A model generated the notes under the pieces. That model made no database searches and was not told the origin of the DNA. It saw nothing but the letters and a program-made list of their open reading frames with translations. The translations under genes and the position numbers were made by a program. A stretch of DNA of 64,000 bases from Symsagittifera roscoffensis (Eukaryota; Xenacoelomorpha; Acoela; Convolutidae), in assembly GCF_963678635.1 (NCBI RefSeq), contig NC_087062.1, forward strand, positions 310,001 through 374,000, read 5' to 3'. Positions 1-12,522 of the stretch are shown piece by piece (within the stretch, counting starts at the first letter, position 1; every line of letters begins with the position of its first letter).

Positions 1-3000
1 CACCTGCACCCATGGATCCCCGCTTTTTAAGCTGGTAATTTTAAAATTTCTTTTGTCCTATTTCAGTCAGAGAATTGTCATGCATCAATTTGATTTATAT
101 ACTAGATCTATCATATTAATAACAATATCTTATTCGTCTAAAATTTCTTTTTCGTGAACCCAGATTTCATCCAAGTTCACGCTCAAGCCCCCTCCCTCTC
201 AAGACTCAAGACTCTAGAATTTCCTTTCGAGCAACTGGCTCACCTCATGTTCTTCGCCTTCGAGGTACCTGATACCGGTGTTCTTGGCACTGTAATTTGT
301 TCCAGTAGTGCCTCTTCGTCATCGGAGCTAATCACAATTTCCTCCCAGGCCTTCAGCTGTTCATAGGCTCGCATCCACTCTCTCTGCTCTTGCAACCTTT
401 TCAATTGACTTGGTAGGCCTTTCACCTTCGACTCCCGGTTCAAGCAGAAGGAGTTATGAAGACTCAAGCTCACATTCCTCGCCAGGTCCTCCTCCAGTAT
501 CGTTTCCCTCGCTCTAGAATTGTCTCTGGATATTCTGCCTACTCTTTTCCACCCCGCCGTGATTGCGTTTCGATGGGTTAGCAGAGGTCTCTTAAAGGCA
601 TCTGGCCCTATTTCAGCTTGGAATTGTCGATATTCCTTCTGATGTTTCCTCATGTGGTCCTTTGTCACTGCATACAACCAGGATGTTAACGTCGCACGAA
701 ACCAAGGAAAGAATCTCAGGCGGCTCCATATGTGTCTGACTTGCACTGGTATGGCAAATACCTTGCATGCAGTCTCGAACAACTCCAGTCTCCTGCTGTA
801 ATCTATCGCATAAATCGATTCAGCTGTTGGCGCTCTCGATTCTCTGTACTTCGCTATATTCTCCTGAATCCATCTCAGAGCCAGCATCGTGCTTACCACT
901 AAGATGGTCACCTTTTGTCGATACTCCGGTAGTCCTAGCGACTTAATTTCTTCTACGTCCCAGATCAGACAGAGATTGGCGCGGTCCGGGTACCACACTG
1001 TCTGCGCCAGACAGTGGCATGGACAATCCCCATGCGTGAGGTCGATGCTTCTAAGGTTGCGTTCTCCCGAAGCTTCTAGGAGAGGCTCAAGTTCCATCAT
1101 TTTCTCATGCACCACGTCGACTTCTTCCGAGCTTGAAGCACCTACTGCGGGTTTCCCCACCACGTTCTGCTTCCCATGATCACTTGCATTTTCGCTCTCC
1201 AAGCCTAGAAGTTCTTCGCCCCAGATTTCACTCAAGTCATCTCTTTGCTCCTTTGGTACTGCTCCTCGGATCTTCCTCAATAGCTTGTGTGAGTGGTGTG
1301 ACATCCGAGCTAGTCTCACGCACTTGGGCACTGAGAAGGCTTTGTCTATCATCACCCTCTGGCTGGACACCTCCACCATCGCCATGTGTAGTGGATAGTG
1401 GCTCCCACATAGGTTAGCCAACACTGATCCCACTAAGGATTTTGCATTTAGAGGCAATCCATAGGCTTCGCTCATGGGAAATCCCATCTCTGCCTCGAGT
1501 CCGATCTTCCAACTCTTGATGTGCTTCTGGTTCACTTGTAGCACTCCGGGCCATGATTCCACGCTTAACGCGGTCACCAGGTGATGTTCTGACTCTAGCC
1601 TCTCCAGTGACTGGAGACTGCACATTCTTGAGAAGAATCCCAAGGCTGTCGCTAGGTTCACGGTGGTCCTCGCGTAACATTCAGCCACTATCTGTACCTC
1701 ACTCTTCTCCCTTTCAGTGATATCTTCAAACCAGGTAGTGAGGTCCTCTTTCTGGAAAGATTGTATCCTGACGCATAATCGTCCATCACAAATATGTTCG
1801 CCGTTACTGCATGTCGAATCAAGACAACTGCCCGGCTCCATCCTCCTCACCGGCTCTGTTCCACTTGTCACCTCACTTGATTCTTTCACCTGAGGCAAGA
1901 TCAGTTTGTGTACTATGCTCAAGATCGCCAAGTCCTCATCCTCTGTCGGTGCCAATCTCACTCGCTCAGTGACCTCCTCAATCATACTTGCATGGGGATG
2001 TGGACACCAGGAAGGTCTGAGTAATTTCCATACCACTCCCAGGTTCGTGATCAACACGCCACTCCCATCACCCATTTTTAGCTCCACTCTTTTACTTGAG
2101 CGTGGCACACTTATCACTCCCGGCATCCCCTCAAGAACCAGACCCAGGCTAGGTCTCTCTCTCTCCACAACGTCTATCTCCACTATCTTCTCTGTCCAGA
2201 ACTTCAACAGCTCCGCCACTTCATAATTTCTGTTGGCTCCTCCAGCTTCCAGGTCCAAGAAGGGGTTGTACGCCATTCCCATTACTCCAGAAACATATTG
2301 GTACTCTCCCTTTCTGTTGAGTTTCAAGTACTCCCCTGACGAAGCCAGGTTGCGGTGAACGTCGTGCTCCTCTTCGAACTTCTTGTTGTAGAACCTCCGT
2401 ATCTCATCCAACTTCCTATGGTTCTCCAGAGATTGCCTAGAACCATCCTCCCTCTCTATCCCAGTGCTCTGATACACATTCAAGATGACTGTGGAGACTC
2501 TCCTTTCCAACGTCTTGCTTGCGACTGCTTTCTGATGACATGCTAGGATGGTACTGTCAGTCATCATCGACATCGTCCACCTCAAGAAACAGGTTGCATC
2601 CTTCCTCCTTGCCAGACTCAAGCCTGAGTTGTCCTTGGCAACGTGCTGCATCAACATTCGGTATATCTCTAGATTTTTTCCTCCCAGCTTCAACTTGTCG
2701 TATGAAGTCAGCGTTTCCAGCTCTATTCCCAACAGGCTCCACGCGAACATCAGTTGTCCTGCAGTCCTGATAAAGGGATTCGCCATCAGTGGTGGTGCCG
2801 ATGAGGATGTCCTCATCGCCTCTTCAAAATGATCCTTCAATAAGTTCTGCCAGGATCTCTTCAGCTGGTTTGCCAACTCTATCTTGTTGACCTCAGCCTT
2901 CTGCTGGGTGGCCCAGCTGTATCGTTTGCGAGCCACTCCACTGTTCAACTTCTTCAAACAGCCTTCCATCTCCTTCAATGTCTCGAGAGCTATCCACCAT

Positions 3001-6000
3001 GGTCGGGAGGTGTTTCTGGTTTTACTTTTCTCAAGTGGATCACTGGTCACTTGCTTCCCGACAGCTTGATGTTCACTTGAGACCCACTCTTTGCCAACAT
3101 CTACTTCCCAGGTCTGCCCGCTCGTCGAACCTCGCTTCATTTTTATTCTTTGAGGTTTGAAATCCTCCTCCGTCACGGAACTAGTGGGATTCTCCATTTC
3201 TTTTTCTATGTCGAGCAGTTTCCTCGGTTCGTAGCTACTCTTGTAGGCTGCCGTTTTCCATCGCGCCAGAACCATGGGAGCCGTCTCTCTCAAGTCTTTT
3301 TCCGAGACCGCGTCAGCTGAAGGACTGCCCATTCCCTCCACGTCTCTCTTCCTCTTGCGAGACCTCACGTCTTTGCTTGGGGGCGTCATTGGTATCATCA
3401 CTGATTCAACTTCCTTTTCTCCAGCCAACTCTTGCCTCCCCCCTGCTCGAGCCTTAAGGATATTAGTACTTTTAATCATATTACTAGTTCCTACCTTATC
3501 CCCCCTTGTACACTTAATTATTTTATTGTCAGTTTTCTGTTTCGGAGTAGAGCTGTCTTTACATTTGTCTTCTCTGGTCTTTCTTGACTTTCTCAACTCG
3601 ACCATTTTGTTCAGTAGTTCCACTCTAGCTTTCTCTTCTAAACCCGTCCCCACCAGGACAGGCTCACCAAACTTCACCACCGTGTCCCACAGTTCTTCTT
3701 TGAAATTATCCAACGTGGTGTCTTCATCCACTTCTCGATTGAATTCGCTCAAGAACTTTTGCCAAGCATCTCCATCCAGAGTGCCCAGGAAGGCGTCTCT
3801 GTTTCCCTCGAAGGTATTCTTCTCCCTCCTCTCCGTACTCAAGAAGATCATTCCCATGTTGGGATTCTCGCTTGTCAACGACATTTCCGGGTACTTGCGA
3901 GGGGACGAGGTCAAAGGTGGCGTGGGAGTATCTGCCCAGTTTTCTTCACTCAGGTCTTTCAACAATTCCTGCGCTGTGAATTCCACTTCCGTTGGCTTTT
4001 GCTCCGGTGTGTTTCCCACTTCCATATCCTCTCCTGCCTCACTGAGGGTTTCATCCATGCTTTCGTCTCCTGACTCTGCTTCCCTTCTCTCAAAGATCCT
4101 CTTGAATCGATCTGCCACGGTGCCACTCTTTTTATCCCCAGGGATGTCTACTGGAAGGGGTGATGGTGTCGCTGAACTCGTCGCCTCACCTTTTGTCAGT
4201 GCCACGTACAATGGACCTGCTGCATCTAACTTCTTTCCTTCCCTATTACGCTCCATCAGCTCAAGCCCGTAAGGTGCCCGGTACTTCCTTGTGGCAAATA
4301 GCATCGCGTCTGCTTTCAGTGCTACATGCCCTTCTTCCACTATCATCCTGCCGTCGTCCCATACCGGCAGCTGGTTTTCTAGGCCTGCCCGCTTAAGTAC
4401 TCTCAAGGTATCTCGCACGTCGAATTTAGGGGGCATCGATCCTCTGATTTTCTTGGCTTGAGTCGTCCATGAGTTTATCTTCACATCGCTAGTATGGAAA
4501 TAAATTGCTGCAGTATAGCCGATGAAGAGCGGATCCCAGCCGTCAGTAAACTCCTTCTGCCGTTCTTCAGTCGTGGTTCTCGCGTAGGAGGATGGGACAA
4601 CCAGGGAACTGTTCATCCCTAGGGTCATTCTCCTCACTATGGGGAACTCGGGAATGCTCGTCGGTAGGGCTTCTCTCTCCAATATCGCTTCCAGCTCCTT
4701 TTTCACCAACTCGAAACTTTTTGTCCATGCAGGGATTCTCAAGATTTCTTGTCCATTGGCTGCCAAGGGATTCAAGTTCCAAAACTTGGGGTAAGTTTCG
4801 ATGGGGCCCTCGCGCTTGCCTCCCATCCGGCATTGCATTTGTCCTCGGAAACTGTACACGATCAACTCTGGATCCTTCACCTTTCCGAAGAGCACCGTGT
4901 TGCTCATTTGTGCCCTTAGCACCTCTTGCTGGCACCAGTTCAGTGTCGTTCCATCCAGTACGCTTATGAGGCTCACGTGGGTCACGGAATATCGATAAGC
5001 TGTCACCAAGGGATCTGGAAATGCGAACGTGACAGCCGGTCCATATATACAAGTCACGACCTCCCCCAGCCCCCGGATAATCCCCATGGGATCCGATCTC
5101 ATGGCCAGGCATAGATCCGTTAATAGAGGCATGCCTCCATTCACTTTTCTCCACTCCTCTCTGGTCTTCGGGCTCTTTTCTTCGCCAGTCAGGTGCCTGT
5201 TCTGCATCAGTAGATACTGCACGAGCAGCGTCCTTAGCCCGGCTGCACACTTGTACGAGTAGGTCTCAATACTCGAGTGTGTTCTTCCCATCGCCAGGGG
5301 CTCCCCATACCTCATCAATCGGTGAAATGACGCCAGTTCACCGTGGGTCAGGAGTACTAACGTCAAGTATCCATCTATTCTGAGGGCGTCCACACCACGA
5401 CTGAACATGTATGCGGGGCCCATATTAAACAAGTATCTTGGGTAGACCAGGTACAGCGCCAGCAACAGGCTGATCGGCATATTCAACATCTCCTGTATAA
5501 ACGCATCAAAGATCGTCTCCTTCGCACTGTACACCTCAGTCAGGAACTCTCTTCCCCAACAAGGACTCAAGAACTCGAGAATCCCATGATCCCTCCTCGT
5601 CTTCAGCTCACCCCACGCGTGCTCTCTCCAAAATCCTCCAATCGTGACCTCATTGGCTGCCGTGACGAACCTGCCAACCGTCATCCCCTTTTCCTCAGCT
5701 TTTCCCAGTTGCTCCTCGAGAAACTCCCAGATCTGCTTCACCAGAGGCGGCGCATCCTCTCTTGTTTTCCTCGTGGCATTTTCCAACCTTGGGCTTAAGA
5801 AGGGCCATCTGCCTCCCTCTTGCGCCAACCGATTCCCCATCGACTCCAGCTGTTTCTCCGATGTGGCCACGTTCTGCCTTTCGTTGTTTGGCCCTCTAGA
5901 TCTGCTGGTCGAGCTCGTAATGGTCAACTCCATGTCCCGAAACCACAGACTAGCCGTCAGGTGAATTATCACTGGGTGATCATCCCTAAGGATCGGGCTG

Positions 6001-8381
6001 AGCTTGAGTTGCCTGGCAAAGTTAGATACTTCCAGTAGGAGGACCTCGTCCAATACGATGAGGATATCAGCCAACTCGTGAAAGCCTCTCAATGCATGGG
6101 AGACGTCCGCCCACGCTGCCGCGAGTTCTGACTTGCACAGCCTCAAGTTCGTCGGTTCCAATTCTCGGTTGGGAGCTGCCATCAGGACACGCCACCCATT
6201 CCCCTCTGCGATCAAGATCAAGATCGCGTACACGAATTGCAGAGCCAGCGGCATGCTCGAGTACCCGGGGGATGTTGTGAACGCCACTCTTGTCTTGGCG
6301 CCGAATCTTGAGGCAACATTCTCCTGTACTTCATTAATCGCCGCGAATAAGGTCTGGATGGCCTCCCAGATCCTCTTTGGCGTAGGTTCACCACCCTTGA
6401 GCTGCTCAAGAAATCCCGTTGCGTGCAGATGATCGTTCATCCCCGCAAACAGCAGTAACTCAGGTTCGCAGGGCATTTCTGACTTTATTGCCACTACCAG
6501 GGTCAACATCTGGTTCAGTTCCGCACCCGGCAAGGTGTATATCAGGGTTTCTGGCCAAAACAACTTGGGAGACGTACCTTCGAAATCTGATCCTGCCACG
6601 ATCACCACCCTTGCTGCAGCTGGGTCTGCTCTGTCGTAGACCGCTAAGGTTTTGGCCAGTTGCGCCTGCCCACAGGGTTTCCCATATCGGGGGTCATTGG
6701 CCAATTTTGCGCCTTCATATTCGGCGTCTGGTAACTCCATCTCTCTTGGGTTCATTAGTTTGTCGACCACTCTCAACTGTGCTGGAGTGGCCACTCTAAT
6801 TCTGGCAATGCTGGTCCGGTGCTTGGGAGGCTCCACCACCAGTCCCGGGCTCCCCAAGGACTTGAGAGGTCTGTAATTAATTGGTCCCATAATCGACCTA
6901 GTGGGAATTCCACTCAGGTCTGCTGTCTCTGTCAACTTCGCTCTCGAGAAACGCGTTTCATGAGCCTTCAACCAGTCCACGCACTTGTGCCTCCCCAAGT
7001 CTTCATGTGAGACCTGCTCAAGACCCAAAGCCCTCGCTAGCTCCTGTCTACACTCTAGGTCTTCCAGATCCAGTTCCTTGACCTTCTCCTCATACTTCTG
7101 TCTGCTGGTCTCCAGTGGCTTCTCTGACCTCTTTTTCTCCGCAACCACCACTGAGGACATTACCGACCCCTGGGGAGTTGCTGATGTCACTTCATCAGCT
7201 TCCATGGGCGTGGTGCTCGGCAACTTGGCCCGGCTATTCCTCTCACTATCTCTAGAATCGGCCCTCTCGCCCAAGCGACTCGACAAAGATCTCGGGTTGA
7301 AGAAGGGTGGGTTTGGGGGTGGCCCGAACGTGACCTGTGCTGTTTCCAGCAAATCCGTCTCTAGCGCGCATATATGCTTTTGAAAGACGTCGTTCAACCA
7401 TTCCACCCCTCTGGGCCTGTCAAAGTGAATGCCATCCGCAGATGCATTGTCAGGGAAAGAGGTTAATTCCATTTGCTCAGCCACGTCCAGTAGCCTAAGG
7501 GGAAGGACACTCCTCTGATGAATCTTCCTGATTGTTTCGTTCAGGCTGCGCACTTTCGCATTCATCTCTACCGCATGTTGATCCGCTCCCATGTTGTAGG
7601 GAACAGTACACACCGTGAGAATGGACGGGTCCATTTGGATCCGTATCTCCTCGAGAATGCAGCTCATCTTTTCATGCAGCCTTGTCACCTTCCTCGCTTC
7701 CCCCTTGACACATCATTCGTCCCGACCATCAGGGTGACTGTGTACACGCTCACCATCCCTAGCATCTCAAGAGTCGCTAACATCTGCGGCGTTGCGGCTC
7801 CGGCGAAGCTCAAGATTCCCGTTTGCCAATGGGATTGGATCCGGGTCAGCACCCGCAGCAAGCTGTCTCCAATGATCAAGTGAACCGAGCCTTCAGGCAC
7901 TCGAGGATACGTGAAGTACTCCACCCAAGTCGCATCGTGGAAGCAATCTCTTCTCTCTCTCTGCGCCGGATTCCAGTCTATACGATTGTGCTTGCGATAT
8001 CTCCCATCCGTATTCTTCTTGTAGCTCGAGATCATCACACTCCTGACAGGCTGTTCCCCCCAAGTCGAGGGTAAATCCACTCTTACCGGACTCTCGCGAT
8101 TCCTCAGCTGTAACCTCTCCTGCAACTCTTTCAGCCGTGACGAGCCGCCACTACTACCTGGGGTCGAACTCGGTGTGTATCCAGGCAGCGCGACGTCCAT
8201 CAATGGTCGTATTACTTGAGTCTCCATTCCACGCAGGGAGGACGTTGATTCGGGTGGTATCCATACCTCCAGCCCCTCATTCATATGTTCTTGCGCCGCA
8301 CGATCGAGGTTGAATCGTCCCTTTGACCTAGGAGCTTCGTCCACCTCCATGCGTGACTCTGGCCTTGAGACAGTCACTAGC
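1..8381 (-). mobile_element. Truncated second copy (B) of the element A 3' region
   Basis: Bases 1-8381 match 12284-20665 of element A almost base for base. Only a few differences are visible by eye, for example near 945, 1220 and 4378, plus one C missing from a C-run near 7697. The fragment holds the 239 bp downstream of the large ORF and that ORF up to about residue 240. The match stops at 8381, where PLE sequence begins. The 5' LTR, gag-pol and the ORF N-terminus are absent, and the 3' LTR would lie left of the window. The near identity shows that A and B separated very recently. The junction is either a rearrangement or an assembly join. Confidence 0.9.
240..8381 (-). pseudogene. SGNH-domain giant ORF, copy B (5'-truncated, frameshifted)
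   Basis: This is the same protein as the intact 2947-aa ORF at 12523-21366, lacking about the first 240 residues (all of the coiled coil). Two reading frames, 7685-8377 and 240-7688, adjoin where copy B has five C in a run and copy A has six (near 7697), so the frame breaks just after the GTND motif of the SGNH domain. The remaining 2482 codons are open. It is expected to be non-functional through loss of the start region and the frameshift. The single-base homopolymer indel could also be a sequencing error, but the truncation cannot be explained that way. Confidence 0.9.
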
Positions 8382-10812
8382 TCTTACCATCCCTGTCACA
8401 TTCTCTCAAATGTTGCCCTACTGGCGAATCTTCCTTGTGATGCTCTTCAATCCGCGTGGTCAAATGCCGGACCGTTTGTCCAACATAGGTGGAATTACAT
8501 CCACTACATGTGAGCTTGTAGACCACTCTGGATTTCAAATCTTTCGCAAAGGGAGATTTAAGGGATGGTAGGCAAGTCTTGAGCTTTCTCGTAGTAAATA
8601 TCACTTGGGCTCCGGCGTTTTGACGCAGTTTGGCAGCAAACCACTCTGATGCATTACCCCGGTATTGTAATGTTATAATGGGTGCACTGACCTTTAAAGG
8701 ATCTTCCTTAACTGATGTTACCGTTGTTCGTGTGTCAGTTTTTCGGTCGATGATCTTATTCAACGTTCTTAATACGACACCATCTGACCATTTTTCAGGG
8801 TATTGATTATCCACCCATTGTTCTTTATTAATCTTCATTGCCTTGTCAAAGTTTTCCCATGTTGATGTACTTCTAAAAATCCGATGAACAGTACCCTCAA
8901 CTACATTGCGTTTATATTGCAATGGAGCGCAGCTTCTGAAGTTAAGGATAGTCCCAGTATCCGTTGGTTTTTGATACCATCCACATGTTACCTTTTTTCG
9001 TGAGTCCACATTAATTTTCAAATCTAGAAAGGCTAAGTCTCCGTTCGAATCCGGATTTTCGATAGTGAATTGTAAGTTGGGGTGGAGCTCATTAGCTGCT
9101 TTTAACACTATATCTGGATCCCCCTTTACCGTCCTCACAATATCATCTACATATCTTAGGAACGCTTTGACTTTTTCTGTTGGTTTTTCTTGATCTCGCT
9201 GCTCTTTACATCTCTTACAATACCAAACCATTTCTGAGATTTGCTCATATTCTTTGTCGGATACATTACTACACTTTAAATGGTACCAATTTAAACAAGC
9301 TTCGCATTCGATCCCCTTACTTCTGTATGTTACCCTCCGCTCGCAATCAGGGCATAGGCCATTCCGGTTTTCATTTAGCTGTGTCAACGCAGGTACTTCC
9401 TTCATTAATGCATATTCGTACTCCTTTAGCCATAAATTGGCAAGAATGACAGCAAGGGATGCACCCATTGCCAACCCATACTTTTGTACGTACCATAAAC
9501 CATTGCATTTGAAGTGCACCTTACTTACAGCCATGTTCAACAATTTCTTCATAGTTCCGCGTGCCAGTTTAGGAGGAATAGTTTGTTCGTACAGTTTCCT
9601 CAGTGCTATATCTATTGCCTCCTTTAGTGGGACATTAGTGTACAAACTTTTGACATCCAGGGAGATAATACTCTCATTATAGTCTAGATCTATGTTCTCT
9701 ATGATCTCCCGAGCCATTTGTGTGTTTGTCTCAATGTTTGCCCCCTCAATGTTGTCAAAAAATTTGGCCAAAGTTTTATTTAGATGTTCATATGAGCTCC
9801 CTGGCAGTGACAGTACGGGACGGAGAGGGGTTCCTTTCTTATGTACTTTAGCCAATCCATATAATCGAGCTGGCTGCCCTCCCGTGGACCTAAGCCTACT
9901 ATACAGTGCCTCATCGATCTCATCTTTCTTTTTCATGGCCAACAGTTCTTTGTTGATGTCTTTCTCAATTTTCATAACAACACTATCAGTTAAACCTGGT
10001 TTTTCGCTAAATTGTTCCGATTGCAGCAGCTCAGTTAGTTTAGCCTCATAGTTGTTTTCTTCATTAAACAGAAGCCAACACCTTTATCGAATGGGACTGC
10101 CAAGAGACCATTGTCCTTCAAATACTTCCTGGCTTTCTCAATCCCTCTATCCGACGGTGTTTGCCGCACACGTTTAGCGTATGATTTTGCAGCAGCTTCA
10201 ATTTCACATAATTTTTCACCTGGTACCTTTTGCAATTTAAGCTCAGATAAAAAATTATCAATGTCCGCAAGAAAGTGAAGTTCATTGAAACGATCCCTCA
10301 CCGGGTGCTTTGGGCCAAAACCTAACACTTCATGAACCCACTTGGGTAGCTCAATGCCATCTAGTGCTCTGACCGATTTGTCATTAACTTTCATTAACGG
10401 TCTGTCCTGCCGTTCTGCTAGCTTTTTTAACTTCTTTTCATGTCTATCCTTGATGTCATGGATAGCAATGCTAGCCTGGAGCTTTAGATAAAATGCTATT
10501 GAGGGCCACCATTGTTCATCTATCCCTCTCCGCACTACCTCTCTTGCCTTAGCTAGATCATCGTCTATCTTCTTCTCTTCTGACCTTGCCTGATTTATCT
10601 CTGTTCTTAGGAGTTTTAATTGAAAGCTATGCACCGCTTGGGCCGAAAAAACCCCATTTTCTGGCACCCGAAATCTCAAAAAATCTGGTATTATGTCATT
10701 GCTTTGACATTTCGGTAAAAACTTCAATCGATGGAAATTGTTGTTTAATTTATTTGAATACTTCAGGTAATTCAAAACTAATTTCCAAGTTTGTTTTTTC
10801 CTGAGTATTCAT
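8382..10812 (-). pseudogene. Penelope-like element RT-GIY-YIG protein with PHD finger insertion
   Basis: A Penelope-like retroelement polyprotein read in three frames. An ATG at 10812 opens a short frame. A second frame at 10035-10775 holds the PLE N-terminal region (FHRLKFLPK, helical charged stretch), and a third at 8377-10070 holds the RT core. In the 8377-9975 numbering, RT motif A is SLDVKSLYTN (D107), motif B is AMGASLAVILAN (169-180) and motif C is YVDD (275-278). A complete C4HC3 PHD finger (C208, C211, C224, C227, H232, C235, C253, C256) sits between motifs B and C. The C-terminus begins a GIY-YIG nuclease (VYKLTC...TYVGQT) but stops after about 45 residues at the junction with copy B, so the nuclease is incomplete. 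The break near 10055 fits one A lost from an A-run; another lies near 10755. It is inactive as it stands. The PLE assignment is firm. Confidence 0.88.
9208..9354 (-). other. PHD zinc finger embedded in PLE reverse transcriptase
   Basis: The spacing is C-x2-C-x12-C-x2-C-x4-H-x2-C-x17-C-x2-C, with the tryptophan two residues before the seventh ligand (VWYC) that marks PHD fingers. It lies in the palm between the motif B helix and the YVDD strand, a place where PLE reverse transcriptases normally have only a short connector. PHD fingers commonly read histone H3 tails, so a role in choosing chromatin targets is possible but is inference. The same ligands recur in the decayed copy at 37485-37640. 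Confidence 0.85.
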
Positions 10813-10955
10813 CTCAGCATCGGTGGGGGCAAAATTACGGCGGTCATTATCCTGCAGGCCACCAGCACTTACACACATGCGGCTCTCAGCAGGATAATTC
10901 ACACAGTAGATTCACTTACCCAATCCGCGCCCTTTCAGCCGATGGTAGAGAGACG
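10813..10955. repeat. PLE upstream region with 10-bp inverted repeat
   Basis: On the plus strand attatcctgc (about 10845) and gcaggataat (about 10890) form a perfect 10-bp inverted repeat around a 33-base loop. It lies just upstream of the PLE start in element orientation and may be a hairpin of its 5' region. A hammerhead ribozyme core was looked for here, because PLEs often carry one, and was not found. Confidence 0.4.
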
Positions 10956-11192
10956 TCAGTCGTTGTTTCCTCTCTGCGTGCCTTCGCCTTGCGTCGTCCT
11001 TGTGGTGGTTTCTGAGTCCGCGCTCTTATCTTTGAGAATATCCCGGGCAAGTTCTCTATATGTGTCAGCACAACTCGCAATGACTTCAACTCAAGTTCGC
11101 TCGATTGATGAACTTCCAGGTATTGTCTCACCAAAGCGGGATCCTGCCTCTTGCCTCTCGAGATCAATTTCGTTGTTGGGACTATCAAGATC
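10956..11192 (-). pseudogene. ORF fragment adjoining the 3' LTR of element A
   Basis: Reading leftward from the LTR, one frame gives 33 residues beginning DLDSPNNEIDLERQ. A single TGA at 11091-11093 follows, then 44 more residues with a helical start (VEVIASCADTYRELARDILK) and a TGA at 10956-10958. An overlapping frame (10916-11188) is also open and basic. The fragment lies between element A and the PLE. It may be the 3' half of the ORF whose 5' half (33982-34347) abuts the other LTR. A direct join would be out of frame, so this is unproven. No family recognised. Confidence 0.4.
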
Positions 11193-11194
11193 TA

Positions 11195-12083
11195 TGTAAC
11201 AGTCGCCTACTTTAGTCACATATGAGGCTTAAGAAAAATAGGCCCTATAACCATTGGCTCAAGAGTCAGGGACACTATCTCTTGTGTTTTTCCGCCTCAA
11301 GAACGGTCGGAGCCAATTCGGTTCGCTTGCGACATGAGACTGGAACCCATTACAGCTTAAAGGCCACTACCAAAATACCCCCCCCACTCTAGAAATAAAA
11401 ACGTCCCCATACTTAGGTCTCGGGATACCCAAAATACATGAACGCCGTTAAAAACCGGGTCGGAACAATCCGCTTAGTTACTTTTTATTGGACAGTGGAA
11501 CTTTGATCCATTTCAGATGGATCAACCTAAAACTCGCCTTATCTCAACATAACTATCATAAAATACACTCGAGAAATTTAAATTGGAACTTACATATCGA
11601 CGCACTTGAGTATGAGGAGTAAGTTATAACTGAGCAGCTTGAGAATTAAGTAATATAACTAAATAAGTTTTAAGGCCAATTAGTTTCAATAACAGAAGTA
11701 AGTTTTTGTCTCTAGAATCAAAGTCTCTGAATGAACCCTTTGGACACTCGAGTTGTCCACTCTTCCATTCAGAGTCCACTCCTTTCCATTCGAATAATTG
11801 TTCTGTCTCAAGTCCGTATTCGATTCTCCTGTTTTCAGGACAAGACAGCTCTACTCTCTTGATGTTTCGTATCGAGAAATTGCGAATAGCAATTTCCTGC
11901 CTTTTTCTTGAGTAGTTTCCCGCAATTGTTAATTCGGGTGTTCTGATTTTTGACTTTTTCATTTTCAGTTGGTTCGAGAAAATTGAGCATGACAGGCTCG
12001 ATTCGAATTTTGCAAAATTAAAATTTCACTCCAAAATTACGTATTTCTCAAGGTCAAACCCCCAGACATGACCGACTGGCACA
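11195..12083 (-). repeat. Element A 3' LTR (889 bp)
   Basis: Near-exact match to 33094-33981. Differences are eight versus seven C near 11380 and one G/A near 11709. In element sense it starts TGTGCCAGTC and ends CTGTTACA. A minus-strand AATAAA at 11484-11489 could serve as the polyadenylation signal. A 112-codon open frame at 11624-11962 is shared by both LTRs; it resembles no known family and is probably incidental. Confidence 0.93.
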
Positions 12084-12522
12084 TACTCCCCGGACTCGAG
12101 ATCGATGTCCTCATCGTGTGTTGTCATCTGCCAATAAGTCCCAGAGAACCGAGTGTTGCTCAAGATACAGTGCCAGTGGTCATTTACAGAAGTTTGCATC
12201 GGACTTAAGTTTATCTACCTTCCAAAATTCACAACCATATAAAATTTTCACACTATCGCCAAACAGCAATCAAAATCTGCACACACCTGCACCCATGGAT
12301 CCCCGCTTTTTAAGCTGGTAATTTTAAAATTTCTTTTGTCCTATTTCAGTCAGAGAATTGTCATGCATCAATTTGATTTATATACTAGATCTATCATATT
12401 AATAACAATATCTTATTCGTCTAAAATTTCTTTTTCGTGAACCCAGATTTCATCCAAGTTCACGCTCAAGCCCCCTCCCTCTCAAGACTCAAGACTCTAG
12501 AATTTCCTTTCGAGCAACTGGC
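12084..12522 (-). other. Element A untranslated region between the giant ORF and the 3' LTR
   Basis: There are 439 bp without a credible ORF. In element sense the bases just before the 3' LTR read ccggggagta, a short and weak purine tract that is the only visible candidate for the plus-strand primer. Bases 12284-12522 recur as 1-239 in copy B. Confidence 0.6.

Noticed and set aside
3274..4272. 332-aa plus-strand frame opposite the giant ORF (repeated at 15557-16555)
   Set aside because: It is Ser/Leu-rich and antisense to a long coding frame, so it is a shadow; no domain is seen.
4567..5250. 227-aa minus frame inside the giant ORF (repeated at 16850-17533)
   Set aside because: Out-of-frame shadow of the main ORF with low-complexity charged content.
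10800..10910. Possible hammerhead ribozyme upstream of the PLE (ctgagatga, gaaaaa)
   Set aside because: The CTGATGA and GAAA core with three stems is not present; the visible hairpin does not fit the fold.
11624..11962. 112-aa frame in both LTRs of element A
   Set aside because: No recognised domain and it lies within LTR sequence; duplication follows from the LTR pair and gives no independent support.
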